DNA from: Paracyclopina nana
Lineage: Eukaryota; Arthropoda; Copepoda; Cyclopoida; Cyclopettidae
NCBI GenBank assembly: GCA_019096065.1
Contig: JAGUCH010000001.1
Coordinates: forward strand, 2,108,001-2,172,000
DNA: 64,000 bases
Direction of reading: 5' to 3'
Under the pieces are notes generated by a model, which saw only the letters and a list, made by a program, of their open reading frames with translations, was not told the DNA's origin and did no database searches. A program made the position numbers and the translations under genes. How positions within the stretch are numbered: position 1 is the first letter of the stretch; each line of letters starts with the position of its first letter. This document shows, one piece after another, positions 22,807 to 36,242 of this stretch.

Positions 22807-25800
22807 CGTTGAAATTACAAGAGCGAATTATTCACTTTGAGAGTTGAGCGTTCTGCTTTAGTTCTGGATTTCGTTCCCGCCACAGAAAAACAACAACAAA
22901 AGTGCGCGAAAAGCCTAGACTGTCCAACTGAAAATCGACATTTATTAACCATAAACGCCAACTTTAAAAAATAAACAAAGCTAGTTTAGTTGGTAACGCT
23001 GTTGAATAAAAACTCAATTCCAGGCAAAAGGCTCCGGAAAAAGCGTCGAATTCCACAAAAAAGCCACTTTGATAAAGAGGAAAACAATTAAAATGTCCGT
23101 TATTGCTCTGCTATGAAAAAATTGAGAAATTCTAATTTTCCATTGGCGGGAATTGTCCTTTTAAAAATTAAAGGTAATATTTTTGGTCTGCAAAAGAATC
23201 TTATTTCTTCACTCAATCAATCCAACTTGGTGTCATATCTCAATTTCATTAAGAATTTGCTACTTTTAATCATAATGTGATAGTGAGTTTACTTTAGTTG
23301 CAATAGCCAAGGCAGATACTTTTTTACTTTTAGGAAAAGATTGAATGGCTGTCAAAGAAAAAGGAAACCGTTGCTGGATTCACTGTGGCAACATGTGCAC
23401 AAAATGCCCCCATATTTCTGCTACTTTTTGAGTGTGCAAATCTGAAGGCCACCTTGCGATAGCATAAGGATACTTTTTGCACTTTTTTGCAACAACAACA
23501 CTAGCATATTAGTATGTGTCTTCAAAGGATGCAATGAGCACATAATTTCTAAGGAAAAACTATATAAGTCAATTACCAGGTTAGTTTTCTTGCAGGCAAA
23601 AGTTGCAGGCAATTGTTTGACTCAGTTTCACCCAATGTGCATCGATTTGAGGCAGCTATTTTGCTGAACCCATAATGCATTTTTTCAGCCTTGTCAGACT
23701 TCATCAGTTCAATTTCAGTGCTAAAGCTCCCCCTTTTTTCCCTTCGTCTTTTGAGTATTCTGCAGCAAGAAAGAAAACCTCTTAGGCAGAAGGTAAGAGC
23801 CTTAAGGATTCTCTTGAAAATTGGCTACTTACTTTGAGGGCTGCTTCAAAAGCTAAAACAAAATTTACTTTGTGTCACCGCCGGCAAATTGACACATTTG
23901 TCATTCCGCTTGTGCAACAGAAATTGGATTTGCTTTTGATCGAAACATCGATGGCTGCAGTGCGCACACTGTGGAAGATAAAAAATAGATTGCCATGTTT
24001 GCTTTCAGCGTCCATTACAGAAGCAGTAACCCAAAGTCAATCAATCAAATAATGCTGCAAAAAAACCTGGCAACTTTTCACCTGTCAATGTCAGTCGAGC
24101 TTGGGTTCATCAAACTACTTCTTTTTTCATTTTGGGACTTTTTTAAAAGGCTCACCATAAATGAATATGCTGATGAGCCCATTACCATATTAATGGAGAG
24201 ATGTTTACCCGGGAGTCAAGACCTTGAAAAAACAAGATCAGACCTTGAATTTTTCATTGCCACTATTCTAGAAAGCCTAGCGTGGTCTCTCCTTAACTAA
24301 TTTCATCATTTATTTATTTTTCGCGCATTCTTGACTTTATAAAAGTATTTGGTGTAGTTCTTAAAAAGCCCATGCAAAAAACTTGGCTTCCCTAGAGAGC
24401 TAGGAGATTTAGTAGTTTGAGATATCCTTTTTTGAAAGTCAGAATCTTGCCAAGAAGTGCACGGAAATCAATGCTGCAATTGAATTTTATTTGGAAGGTT
24501 TTTTTTGCTGAGGATCTGTTGTAGGCCATAAATAACAGAGGTTCTCAGCGCTGCGCTGTAATCTTATTTATGAGACACTTTTATGGTTGATTTGGCCAAA
24601 TGTGAATGCTGCGAAAATCTTCTAAATTATCAATTTTCAGGATAAATATCTCGAGCTCTCACCGAATACTGGAAAAAGTGACAATCACTGTACATTGCTT
24701 AAGTAATCTTCTAAGAAAATCCTTGCTTTGAAGTTGAAAATAGGAAAACTTGATCAAAGTGTGACAACTTGTATCTCTTATCTCAAGTCATCCATGCTCT
24801 TCTTAACTTTGATGTGTTTTAATAATTCTCATTCAGGGGCTGAATTTCAGAGCTATCTAGCTTTTACAGAGTACGGCTCCAATGCCGTGCATCTGCACGA
24901 AAACCGTTGAACTTTTGTCTAGACGAGAAGGCGCCACTGATTAAAATAATGTAATTTCTATCAAAAGTTGTAAAATCGAAAGGGAAGTGGCTGTAAAAAC
25001 GCCATATCCCCGAAGTAAAAGCACTTTTTGCTTACATCTAGCCAAGCTGGCTGTATAAGTGCCCAGAAGATGGTTCCTGTTGTTTTTTCACTTTTTTTGT
25101 AGGCGTTGCAGCAATTCCGGAATGTTCCCTTTTTATCGCGTCATAAACCCTTCAAAATAGCCACTTACCTCCAAAATGCCTCATAAGTTGTCAGGAAATG
25201 CACACCTAGCGATTGACATGGAGAAATGTTAAAAATACCTTGTCATATATTTGCCTTCATCTGCGGAAACCAGCTTTCTCTATGTGAGAAGCATCCTTTT
25301 GAAATTTGATCTTTACTAGGAAAGCGAAAGATACATTTTTCAGGGAAAAAACGAGCATAAATTCGTAAAAAATAATAATTTCCACCATATATTGAAAACA
25401 GTAGCAATCTGGGAAAGCCTTATCTGATGGCGGTCCTCTGTGGGCATAATAATTAATAAAAGCTAATGCTTTCCAGATATTGAATATCTGGAGCTACCAA
25501 ACATCATGCTTTCCTCAATATTTCCTGCGAAACAAATTAATTTCATGCATACTTTGCTGCCAAGTTTGCAACATTCAAGCTACTGTGATTGGAGTCAGTT
25601 TGCTTTTTTGCTATCTTGAGGTTTTTCCACTACTAGGAGTTTTCCATGAAAACCTTGTTATGGCCCTACAGACTTTTAAAGTACTCTCGAGAAATTAAGG
25701 TTGGATGTGCTCATCTACTTTGATGTCTACTCAAACTTCAATTTCTCATAGAGAATGTATTATAAAAGATGGTTTCATAATAATGGCATGTACCACGTGC

Positions 25801-26248
25801 GTTGTTACCATGCTATTGAAACTTTTTGGTGTTCCACAACGTAAGGCCCTCGCCAACTACAAAATACTATATGCACATATTTAACAGAATGGCTTCGTCC
25901 AGGTTAAACGGAAAACTTTTTCAGCGAATAAACTTTGCCATATATATATAGAATACGACGCTATTTTGATTCAGCAGTTAAATTTTGGCTCGCTCTGTAA
26001 AGGCTTCCTGAAAGAAAACTTTTTCGTCCAGATTTCATTCATTCATTTTCTGATTGGTTCAACAAACTTGGAAAGTCTGCTGTAATCAAAACTTTCATAT
26101 AATTTCTGAATTGCATTTTTGATATTTTATATTCTTGGTTCTTGGTTTCCACCTTGTTTTCCAAAATGTTAAGGCTATCCTCTTGATGCATCCTTTGATA
26201 TTTTCAAAACACATTTTAGCTGGAATCTTGTTGTGACATTTACAACAG
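22807..26248. other. Intergenic, no gene seen
   Basis: AT-rich sequence upstream of MCM5. No exon with conserved protein character or long open frame with an ATG was found on either strand; no tRNA or clear inverted-repeat element was noticed. Confidence 0.5.
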
Positions 26249-26403
26249 GTGAACCAGGCCTTTCACATCGGCCAAAAAGCGAACGCTTGCAGCGCTCTTC
26301 TTCTCCCGTTTCTCCATGCTGAGGTGGAACCGTCATCAGTCTATCTTGGTCTTGGCTTGGAGGCCGACGACAAATTGAAACTCCAAAGCCTTTACTTAGC
26401 TTG
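26249..26403 (+). CDS. Candidate upstream exon of the single-pass membrane protein
   Basis: A GC-richer island bounded by TTTACAACAG and a GTAAGC donor. One frame is open throughout and ends in phase 2 (TG before the donor). The exon at 27940 begins with one leftover base (phase 2), so the two join to a Trp codon without a break. The encoded peptide contains LLLPFLHAEVEPSSVYLG. Neither a start codon nor a family is recognised. A shorter open frame on the minus strand is an alternative. Confidence 0.3.
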
Positions 26404-27949
26404 GTAAGCTTACATAAGCTCGTTGCTGCTTTTGTTGCCAACTACAGTAGTAAATTATCAAGTTGCTTTTTTTGCAAGCTATGGCAACTTTTTTAAGCAT
26501 AACTTTAGTCTGCAAAAAGTAAGCTGAGTCTAGTTTTCACCCTTAATAAGCCATCTTGTCAAATCAGTATCAATTTTATTATGCCACTTTTGCTTGCTGC
26601 GTAAGCTCAGAGGAATAGAGTATCAAGTTGCTTATTTTCGCGACACAAACTTGTTACTATTTTTAAAGCACAAAATTCTGGTTTTCTCCTAAAGCAAATC
26701 ATCTTGGTAGAATTAGAATGAATGTTAGTGTGTCACTTTTTCTCTGCAATGAATTTTCCACAAGCAAAGAAATCTTATGCTTATAGCTGGTATATGTAGT
26801 ATAAATGTATGGGAGCTAGGAGGGTATTACACATACCAAGGTGCGCGTAATTTATGGTAAAACACATCTTGCAATACAAATGTAGCACGCATTATAGTAG
26901 TATGCATTAATGTGTTCACAATGGCAGGCTTAAACATTTACAGAAATGCATTGTTGGTCAATTCAATGGTTATGCTATTTTTTCCTCATGAAAAACACAT
27001 ACCCAAGTCGTTTTGGTACATATTGTTTGCATCAATAGAGCTGATTTTTTCCCTTGTAAGCAATATGAGAAACAAAGATGGAGTGCATTGAGAAATAAGT
27101 AGGCCAATTACTGGTGTAAGCTATATTGGAAAATGTAATACAATCCGTTACACAAAAGAGTAAATAATGAACTCTATTTTGCTACTAATACAACGCATCA
27201 TCTTTTTGGTGTGATTAATTATCGCGGTCCCCACGAAAGCACTCTCATGCATTTATCAAACGACTTTCAGGCTTTCAAACTTTCAAGAACTCATGTAAAA
27301 AGCAGACTTATTCAGTGAATTACGATGACTTTAGCATAATCTTTTTAAGTGTTGCCACGATTCTCAGAATCAGGCCTAATTGGAAAATGTACGAGTCAAT
27401 GTTAATGAGCAAATAAATAAGTGTTAGAAAAAGATCGTTTGCTGCGTCTTTTTGCAATTAACGTTACGACAAAAGAGAAATGAGAAAGCCTAATGATCAA
27501 ATTGTGTGATGATGAAAGAACAAAGAAAAGTGGAGGCACCGAAAAAGAAACCACTGAGGTTTCTTTGTAGCAAATGCAAAAATTACTTCATTTGAAATTT
27601 AGGCCTTTTTAAACGTGCATCAATGTTAAATACGAAATACATTTTGTCAGGGCAAGTTTTCGCGTCATTGCGTAGAAGTTGACAGAAGAACCGAAAAAGC
27701 CCTAGGCTCTGACATATTTGAATAGAAGCATTATATGGCATATAAAAACAGTCCTTTAGCAAAACTTTCTTCGTGTCCTCTTTGCTAACAAGAATAGATC
27801 ACCATGCTACTGGCTGTGGCACAAAAATCGGATTGTTTGTAGCTTGATGATCAAGGGCCATTCATTCATGAAGCATTTTTGGTTTCGTGGCAAGTTTCCA
27901 TTAATTTTGCTGATACACTTCAATGTCCCCTTTTTTCAGGCTGCTTCCC

Positions 27950-29175
27950 ATGAAGAGGAAAATGTCAGAGGTGGGTGGTGATGAGCTCTCCTCTTCTTCA
28001 GGTGACGAAGAGGAATTGACCACGTTGATATCTGTGAAATGCAGGAAAAATGTGCTCGTGGAGGAGAGCAGCAATTTTCGATATGTGGTGAAAAACGTGG
28101 ATAACAACAGCCATAGCAGCATCAGTTCCGAGCTGATTTTCCCGCCAAGAGTGACAGTCTCTGGAACTGACATTCGTGCCAAAGAAGTCATTCTGGTCCT
28201 CATGGCCTTGTGTCTTCTCGTCTGCTCAGTTTGCCTTTTTTTCAAGCATTGGAAGAAAAACTACCGAGATATCAATCAGGTTGACATTTCCTCCGCTAGA
28301 TGGAGTCTCTTTTTTCTAAAGTTTCAGTTTGTCTGACATTTCAGCTTCCCTATTATGCCTACTTGTACCAAAAAGAGCCTGAGGCGTTCGGCCGGTGGGG
28401 AAATCCCGACCCCGTAGACATTCCGGCGCCACCCAACCCGCAAAAGCCGTCTTTAGCCATGGCTATGGCGGCGGCCGCGATGGCGCAGCGCGCAACTTTC
28501 GCAGTTGTCACGCAACCTCGCAAGTTCACTACTGCTACTTCTGAAGCTGACGCAGTCGCGGCCACAGCTCTAAAAACTAGCCGGTATAGACTACATTCTC
28601 GGGCTCAATCTGATGTGTTAACCCGTTTCAATGCTTGCAAACACCAAATCCGTAGAAATAGCCTCATTCAGGAAGACAATGATGCTGAGCTTGAAGAAGA
28701 GCCGGTGCACGTGCACCGACAGCAGCAGCAGAGACACAGAAGCATTCCAGTGACGATACAAGGTATAAATACTATCATAAGAAATCTTATGATGCAGACG
28801 GCAAAAGTTTGCCGAATTTTATCCTGTAAGCCCTGTGAAGGCTTAAATGCACTTTTCAAGCAAGCATCAGACCTACAGCATATAACACATGCATGCTGCA
28901 TTTCAATTTAAGCTCATGAAAGCCGTCATCATCATTTTTTTTTGAGTAAGCTCATCACAAATTCTCTCTTTGAATGGAGGAAGCCTAAACCGGCAAAAAT
29001 TGACCAAAATAATATTTATAATACTGCTACCTATATTTTTTGTTTGCATTTAAATTTCCTTACAGAGTCTTCGATGGAAAATGGAACCACTCCAATTGAC
29101 CGGTTTACTCGTCCTCTCATATTGAAAAACATGCCCGACCTCACAAAAAAGCCGGAAATTGTTACCACTGTGTAG
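27950..29175 (+). CDS. Single-pass membrane protein with C-terminal PDZ ligand
   Basis: Exons 27950-28279, 28345-28762 and 29066-29175 join in phase to 285 residues from the first ATG; the true start may be in an upstream exon, since a splice acceptor precedes it at 27939. Seen: acidic Ser-rich segment (ELSSSSGDEEELTT), one hydrophobic helix near residues 79-98 (VILVLMALCLLVCSVCLFF), then a basic stop-transfer stretch and a motif LPYYAYLYQKEPEAFGRW that looks conserved. Pro- and Ala-rich and His/Gln-rich stretches follow. The C-terminus TTV fits a class I PDZ ligand. A type I orientation with a cytoplasmic tail is inferred from the basic residues after the helix. AATAAA begins directly after the stop. 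Family unknown; a relation to FNDC-type membrane proteins is only a guess. Confidence 0.7.
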
Positions 29176-29181
29176 AATAAA
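29176..29181 (+). terminator. Poly(A) signal abutting the stop codon
   Basis: AATAAA starts at the base following the TAG stop of the single-pass membrane protein gene. It implies a 3'UTR of only some 20-30 nt if used. Confidence 0.6.
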
Positions 29182-30815
29182 GATCTTATTATTGCCATTC
29201 ATTCCATCTCTTTACCACTTCCGCTGTAGATTATGAAAAGCAATTTTCGGCCCGCTTTTCCTTGTTTATATTTTCCCTTAACCAACGGCGAAATGGTGGC
29301 TAAATTGAATATGGGCCCCCGTCATCTGAAGTCCTCAAAGCTCTCAATGCTGCTGTACTTACTTCCTTTGAAGTAAGGTGACCTGGGCCTAATTGCTAAA
29401 AGGAAAAGCCACTAATGCCACCATGGAAGCAATCCAATTTACCTTAAAGGACTTAGGGTCATTTGTAGCTTATACAACAACATCACATGAGCCGGCCATG
29501 AAGAAACGAGGTGACCTCTAACCAAATTCTCTCAAGGTAAGGGAAAACTTGGAGTAGCAGCTTCTAAATCTAACTATTCTCAATCCTATTACAGGAGAAA
29601 GCTTTCTTCAGGCTGGCGTATCCTGAATACAATGCAAAATCTTTGCTTTTTTAATCCTGAATGGTTCAAAAGGGAAAGCTCAACAAAGTTTCATGACTGT
29701 ATTGCCAAAAGTTCAGTAGAATTCAGAGCAAAGCGTTTCAAAGTAAGAGGAAACACAATAAGGGATTTTACTGGTAAAGCACACAAGATAATTATTGGTT
29801 TCAGCTTTCACCCCCTCTGTAGTCTACTAACTTTCGCAAGGTACAACGTTTGGGAAGTGATGAAGTGGCTGAACTAATTTGTTCGAACAACTTGAGACAC
29901 CAAAGTGTCCAATTCTTATAATTTATGGCCCCACTTGGCCAGTGCATAACTTGGAACCCGTTCAAAATTGTATCAACGCGACTACTAAAAAATCATTTGA
30001 GGTTGCTAGGCTTAAAATACATACGAAATCAAGGTTTGCACATACACACAAATTCTTGTCTGCGAAACCACTCACGCACTCTTCATGAGGCTTTCTTCTA
30101 GGCTGTAATTCATTTCATGCAGGTAGAAGTTTGCATGTTTTGGAAAGCCTGTTGTCAGCTGAAAAAAGGTGGTCTGTTGTTAGTGCTTACTTTTATATTG
30201 CTGTGTGATCACAATTAGGCTTCTATAGCTAGCATCATTATTTACCAAGCATGGAGACACAATCAAGCTCATGTGGCTGCCACACTGATCATGAGTGGAA
30301 AATCTAGCCAAAATCAGCCAGATTGGTTTGTCAACAGCAACAAATACGAAAAATCACTCATTTTGCCCAATTTGCCTCCAATCATAGGAGAAAAGGAGAG
30401 GAAATCGAGGTGATACTTACACAATTTTCCAGTTTAAACCTCCTTGAAATAGAAATTGGAGATAAAATAGAGGCCCGAATAGCATGCAGTTATATATTCT
30501 TGTTTGCATGCAGCTCTGTTTGTTGTACTCCTTTGTACTTCTGCTTAAGTGGCTCTTAAGCATCTTTGTAGTATTTGTACATGAGGTGCCATCAAGCTGC
30601 TTTTATCCAAGAAATTACGCATGATTGGCGCTTTTTGTTTCCTTTTGTCGCTTTCCGCCATAAACAGTCCACGCGCTGCTGCTGCTCCAAATTGTAAACA
30701 AACACAAAAGCAAGCAAGCATAACCTGCGCAAGTGAATAACTGTGTCGCCGTTCGACAGAATTTGTGCAAGCGGGAAACTTGCAAATTTATTCGAAATGC
30801 ACTTTTACCTTGCAG
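29182..30815. other. Intergenic, first MINDY-4 exon expected but not found
   Basis: No exon is confirmed. The MINDY-4 reading frame opens at a splice acceptor (30815) without an in-frame ATG, so its 5' coding exon should lie here. No stretch resembling the family N-terminus was recognised. Confidence 0.4.
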
Positions 30816-33800
30816 AAGGGATGCAAATGAGTCCATTGAGGCCGCAATTGCCAAACAATTGAGTAAAGTGAGCCTTTCACGACACTCGGCCAAATTCCCA
30901 AAAGAGCCACAATACAGGCCAAGCTTTGATTCACCCACATCCTCGTCAGAAGAGCTCACACCTGACCTCGATTCAATTCATTTGAGAAGGTCCTCAGCCA
31001 ATCGGCCGTCCGCGAGGTCCGGATCAGCCAATCCACCCTCCTTGCTGGTTACACACATCCTTAACAAAAACCTCGAAGCCACCAGAGCTAATCCCACGCT
31101 CGTTCGACAATCTAGCACCGGCCTTTCTGTTCCTGATCGTGGCCTTTGGTCTTCAGACGGAGGCCGCTCCAAATTGCCTCCATCTTCTGGATCTTCATCA
31201 TCAGATAACTCATCCAGCAGCAAACTTTGGCCCCTTGCTATGGAAAATTTGAGAAGCCATTCCAAGCCTAAAAGTATGATGATATTCCCTTTGACATTTC
31301 ATTTCTTCTTCTTGGAATGCCCTTTTCCATTTCGGAGGCCAAAATTCTATTGAACCTTTCTCTCTTTTACTTGATTGATGGCTTTGTTTTCTAGAGCTGC
31401 TTCCTGCTGTAGAGGATAATTTGGACCCTGGAAAATCAGCTCGTAGAGCTCCAGTTGGCCTTAGTTATGGCCCTATAACTTCTTCAATTGAGGACCAAAT
31501 GGCTGGGAGGAGAGCTAACCATCGAAGGTCTAAACAAACAAGTAAGCTTCAGACGATCCTCACAAAAAAGCTTTTTTTTTTGGAGTGGAATATTAGTTCT
31601 TAGTGTAGAGCTGAACAAAAGTTGTTGAGTTAGACAACTTTCTCAGTAGAAGAGGCCTGGAGTTGATATATATAGAAAGAACATTCAGATGAATCTTTCT
31701 GAAGGTGGGACTCTTTTTTTTATAGGCCTGAATGAAGGATTGTATGGGAACAGCCTCCAAGAAAAAGACTTCTGTGAACAGAGGCCAACAACGCTATCCT
31801 CAAGGGCTTTGCCATCGGTGGAAGTAGATTACTATCATCAGATCCTAACCACTCACACCAACGAACTCAGGTCAGCTGATGTTTTTATAGCCTTGAAATT
31901 GTTTAGTGCCCCCTATTGCCTCATCCTTTCCAAAAAAAATTTTGCTTCATGAAACATAAGTAGCTACCTGTGTGTTTGATTTCACTTACTACTTGCAATA
32001 TAAGTAGGAAGGTTCTCAATGTAAAGGGATATATAATGGAAAGGACACACGTGTGTGACCAGATATAAAGTAAATTTGATCACTATTGTGGATATTGGAC
32101 ATACTGACAACCTTGAGAGTTCCAATAGCTCTCAAAAAATCGAGAAAGGTTTTGTAAAAGCTGCACAGCAGTGCAAGAATCCTAGTTTTTTCGGAGTAGA
32201 CAGTCTCCTGGCGCCAAGACGTAAAACCGTTGAAAAAATGTCAGACATTCTGGCTCCACCACGCAAAATCCCGCTAAAAATGCAATTTCCGTTTTTTTCC
32301 TCTAGTAGTGATACTGCTAATCATCCGAGCGATAATTGGATGCCCAGAAATGAGATGGGACTGTCAACAGCTCCTAAGGAGTCTGGTGATTCCCCAAGAA
32401 GGCCTAGAAGGAATAAGAAGCCACTAGTAAATCAGCAATCAGAAGAATTACTGCTAGATGTTGATGAAGAACTTGGAGGGTATGCTTTCCCTAGCTTCTA
32501 TTTACTCCTCTCACTGTTTCCTTGAATTTGATTATTCCCTTAGGGAGTTAATGGCAAGCGCAAGGATTTCTAGCCCCAAAACGGCCTCGATTCATGTGGG
32601 AGGCTCCCCAATAGACGTTGAGGCTGCTGTGGCCTTAAAAAATCTCCTCTTAGGGGGAGCTAACAAAAATTTCCCTGATGGATGGATAGGCCAGTCTTTT
32701 TCTTTCAACCGTACCCTCCCTTTTGGCCTTGTGCAGAAGAAAGGTGGCCCATGTGGGGCCTTGGCTGTTGTGCAGGCTTTTGTCATCAAATACCTCCTAT
32801 TTGAGGGACCAAATTCGCAACTGAGGAACAATAATAATGGGCTGCAGCCCAGCCAAGAAGTGCAAGAAAGTGCTCTTGTATCAGCACTAACTCACATCCT
32901 CTTACAGGTAAAAATATTTCTTGAATGCTGCCCTATCAAAGAGAGACATTGAAATAGTTCCTGTGTAAGAGAAAGCACTTATGCTTCACCTAGTAATTGC
33001 TTTGAAAAGCTTAATTCATTACATGAGGTACCTATAATATACCTGAAAAAATACCTTTTCTCAGGCCAGTAAAGATGGAGAGGTAACTTTGGCTGTTCCC
33101 GGCCTTAAAGGCCATTTTCACGGCCTTCTTGGCCAATTCAAGGCCGACGGCGTGATCGAAACGCTCAACTTGCGAAAAATGGTGTCAGCAAAAATGCTTC
33201 ACGATTTTATCGCTGCCAACATCAATTTTTACTCCTCTGATGGCAACTCAAGCTTGATTGCATTTTTGTGCTCGGTGATGCTTACCAGAGGAATGGCTCA
33301 AGTTAGACGTGAGTACACAGTATATAGACTTTTATGGCCTCTTATTATTTGTTGACCTTTGCAGAAGATATGGATATGTCAGATTGTCCCCTAATGGGTG
33401 CTCACGGATATTGCAGCCAAGAAATGGTGCATCTTTTGCTCCTTGGCAAAGCCATCTCTAATACTTTTGACGGGGACAAAGTATTAGATGAGACTACAGT
33501 GCTCAAGGGCATTCATAAAAGGTCAGAGATTGGCCTTTTGTCCCTTTTTGAACATTACGACTCAATTGTGGTTGGTGAAAACCTCAAAACTCCCTCATTA
33601 CCGATTTGGCTCGTGTGTGCTGAATCGCACTTCACTGTCCTTTTTGGCCTTGCCAAAGGCCTTGAAAAGGTTTCAATGGCAGAACGAAGGCCAATCGACC
33701 TTTTTTATTACGACCAACTCAGCCGGATACAAGAGGCACCTATCAAGTTGACTTTAGACGCCACTGGTGGTAATTATTCTGGCCTTGGCCTTCGTGGCCT

Positions 33801-33918
33801 TCGCAGCAGTGGAACAGAAATGAAGGATGAGTACTTGATTTCACCGATTGAGCTGTGCCTCAAGACCAAATGGAGGGATGCTGTAGTGGATTGGAATGGA
33901 AGTGAGCCTCTTCTATAA
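30816..33918 (+). CDS. MINDY4: Deubiquitinase MINDY-4 (FAM188B family), 5' end incomplete
   Basis: Cysteine protease of the MINDY family, which cleaves Lys48-linked ubiquitin chains. Exons: 30816-31273, 31395-31541, 31726-31870, about 32129-32479, 32544-32907, 33065-33308 and 33365-33918; all phases agree. The first half is Ser-rich and low in conservation (SSGSSSSDNSSSSK). The catalytic half is clear: GQSFSF then QKKGGPCGALAVVQ, with the active Cys in GGPCG, the LLFEG segment, KADGVIETL, GAHGYCSQEMVHLLLLGKA, SLFEHYD, and the catalytic His in ESHFTVLFG. It ends LCLKTKWRDAVVDWNGSEP, as in human MINDY-4. The upstream exon with the start is missing. The acceptor of the fourth exon is weak. Poly(A) signal at 34007. 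It faces the Ser-rich gene tail to tail. Confidence 0.92.
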
Positions 33919-34006
33919 CCATGAGCAGGTTGCTTTTTATTCAGGAAAATGTTCTGATTGCACAAAACTTTTTCATTTGCAATGGCTTTTGTCTGGAATA
34001 TTCTTT

Positions 34007-34012
34007 AATAAA
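34007..34012 (+). terminator. Poly(A) signal of MINDY-4 gene
   Basis: AATAAA lies 89 nt after the MINDY-4 stop, in typical context. Confidence 0.7.
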
Positions 34013-34415
34013 GTTGTATTGAATTGTTTGTATTATGTGCTAAAAATAGAAAACAATTGATTTTCATTTGGTTGCCTTATATTAAAATGGAAAGGTTGCG
34101 CGAGTGCCTGTAGAATGTTCCGCCAACAAAGCTAAATATTTCCTAGCCAGATCAAATTTTTTGAGTGAAATGAAAACTCCATGATTTTCTTCGTAATTCT
34201 TATTTAGCAATTCGAAAAATACTACAGAGTGAAGTCGCACTTGGGAAATGTAGAAGATTTGTGCTCTCTTAGTCTAACAATTTTTCTGTAGAATCACAAC
34301 GAGAGGTTTTGTTTCTTCTTTTTCTTCTGCCTTTGCAAATCCTAATGAAGACTCGTTTATGTAATAACTTTAATTGTGCCGTGAAAGGAGCTTTGATCAG
34401 TGTCTTTTGTGCACT

Positions 34416-36242
34416 TCAATTGGTGCGATCATCATCAAAGTCTTGTTCATCTTCATAGTCAAGTGAATACCTGCAAAATCCAATTATGTAAGGGATTTTA
34501 TAGAGCACTACGCCTATTGATGTTACCGGGGAACTGGTCGATCATCTGAGAGGAGATTTTCCATGGACTTAGCATCCTTTTTTCGAGTACTATTGTGAGC
34601 AGATGACGCCGTGGATTTTGACCTCATGCGATAAGATCTTCTCCAGGATGAAAAAATGCCTCCAGACTTGCTATGCTGGACAGGTGCGGACGGGGGACCT
34701 GCTAAAGACATGCTCATGGGGGACAACGACAAGCCTCCAATGCTACGACGGCAAGACCTCGATCCAACTAAAATAAAAATAGGGATTTGCTTGAATTGAA
34801 TACAGGGATTTTTAAAAATTCTTTTGATCAGGCTCCTAATAAGATACGATATGTACTCTTTGGATAAAAGAAATTTTAACATTATAATGGGGATTTGATG
34901 TTGAAAAATGAAATTATATAGATGCTCAGCTTTTAAAGCATCTATAGTTTAATGGCTTGATTTTGAGCAGGTTTAGAATAGTTTTAAGAGGGCAAAAAGA
35001 AGCGCGTGTACTGTAATATATTATGTATCTTACAGTTAAAAGACGAAAGCTGGTTTCGATTTGGGCTGAGCATTGCATCGTCCAGGTCATCTTCTTGGCT
35101 GTAATTCATGGTGTAGTAGAAATTGCTCGACCTGTATCGAGTATGCTGGCTTGAATTGCGCAACGAGGCTGAGCCCGAAAAGTGAGGCTGCCTTGGAGTG
35201 GACGCAAAGGAGGATGTGCGATTGACCGTATTCGTACGTATCTTTCGTTCGGACCTCGCATCATACTCCTTATAAGGGCTTAAACAGCCTGGACCATTGA
35301 CGGACAACCCCAGCAGTTCTGGGGTCGTACCGCGAACCTGCAAAAGGGAATCGGAACATTTCCATTAAAGCTCTCGCAACCTCAACATCACGTGGAAACC
35401 TAGCTATAATAAAATTGAACTAAACCTAGCGCATAATGTTAAGCATTTCTCCAATTTCTATGGCAACGATTTTCAAATATTTTCGTGCTTTGAGAGGAGC
35501 TTTCAGGTGTTTGCTCGTCTAGGAAAAATGCCATATCAGAAAATTGATCTTTCGCTGAGCTCTATAAATACAGAAAGTACTCTTCGTCAGCTTACGGGAG
35601 AGAACTCGACAGATTTGAGCAGGTCTCTGCATGGATCCAAAATGTGCTCTTCGCTGTGGCTTCGGTTGTAGGGAGAATAACCTCTGACAGGTTGAACCAT
35701 GGGATGGACAGGTCCACTGTTGTTGTCCACATCCATCATGCCATCACTAGAGTCCGGTGAAAAGGTCCCATTCGATCGTGGAGACAAGGGCCAGTTAATG
35801 GGCGGTGGGGAACGAACGAGATGGCTGTGAATTTCTGAAAGTGAATACTCTTTCCCTCCGCCTCCATAAGATCTTGTGGGTGAAATGGACTCTGGACTCA
35901 TCAGGCCTCCATCCTAATAATCATTTTCACCTTAAACTTTTGAAAAAATAGCTTTTAAAGTAATTTCACCTTGATCGATTTCACATCAGGATTGAAATCC
36001 AGGTTGTCCTGGCTTGACAGCAGCTGCAAGTAAGGGTTGTCAGTCCTGGAGATGTGCAAGGCCTCCAGTTCAGTGTCCACAATCACGAGGTCACTAATGG
36101 ACGGACCCGAGGCTGCCGAGGCCATGATGTTGACCTCGGGCACCGAGGCTGTCCGTTTGCCCTTGTTGAAGAATTTTGCAATCATTTTCAGAGGTTTTCT
36201 AGGGTGGTGCCTGCCAGCAGCCTCCAAATTGGAGGAGGCCAT
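34416..36242 (-). CDS. Unrecognised basic Ser-rich protein
   Basis: Five minus-strand exons, 36242-35970, 35913-35596, 35337-35034, 34767-34527 and 34470-34416, join in phase to 396 residues. The ATG at 36242 is the first in frame. I do not recognise the family. Visible: a basic N-terminal block with KMIAKFFNKGKR, many Ser-Pro sites (SPESISPTRS, PLSPRSNGTFSPDSS), Gly run GGGG, a basic Arg/Ser-rich patch near the end (SSWRRSYRMRSKSTASS) and a strongly acidic C-terminus (DYEDEQDFDDDRTN). There is no signal peptide or membrane helix. It looks like a largely disordered intracellular protein, perhaps a phosphorylated adaptor; this is inference. Confidence 0.7.

Noticed and set aside
22021..22812. 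263-codon plus-strand open frame over MCM5 exon two
   Set aside because: Antisense shadow of strongly conserved MCM5 coding sequence.
26175..26441. Minus-strand 88-codon frame over the GC-rich island
   Set aside because: No ATG start or matching splice context; the plus-strand reading joins in phase with the downstream membrane-protein exon.
30733..30815. Extension of the MINDY-4 frame upstream to a GTG
   Set aside because: There is no ATG in that frame and a good splice acceptor at 30815; a GTG start is not expected in an animal gene.
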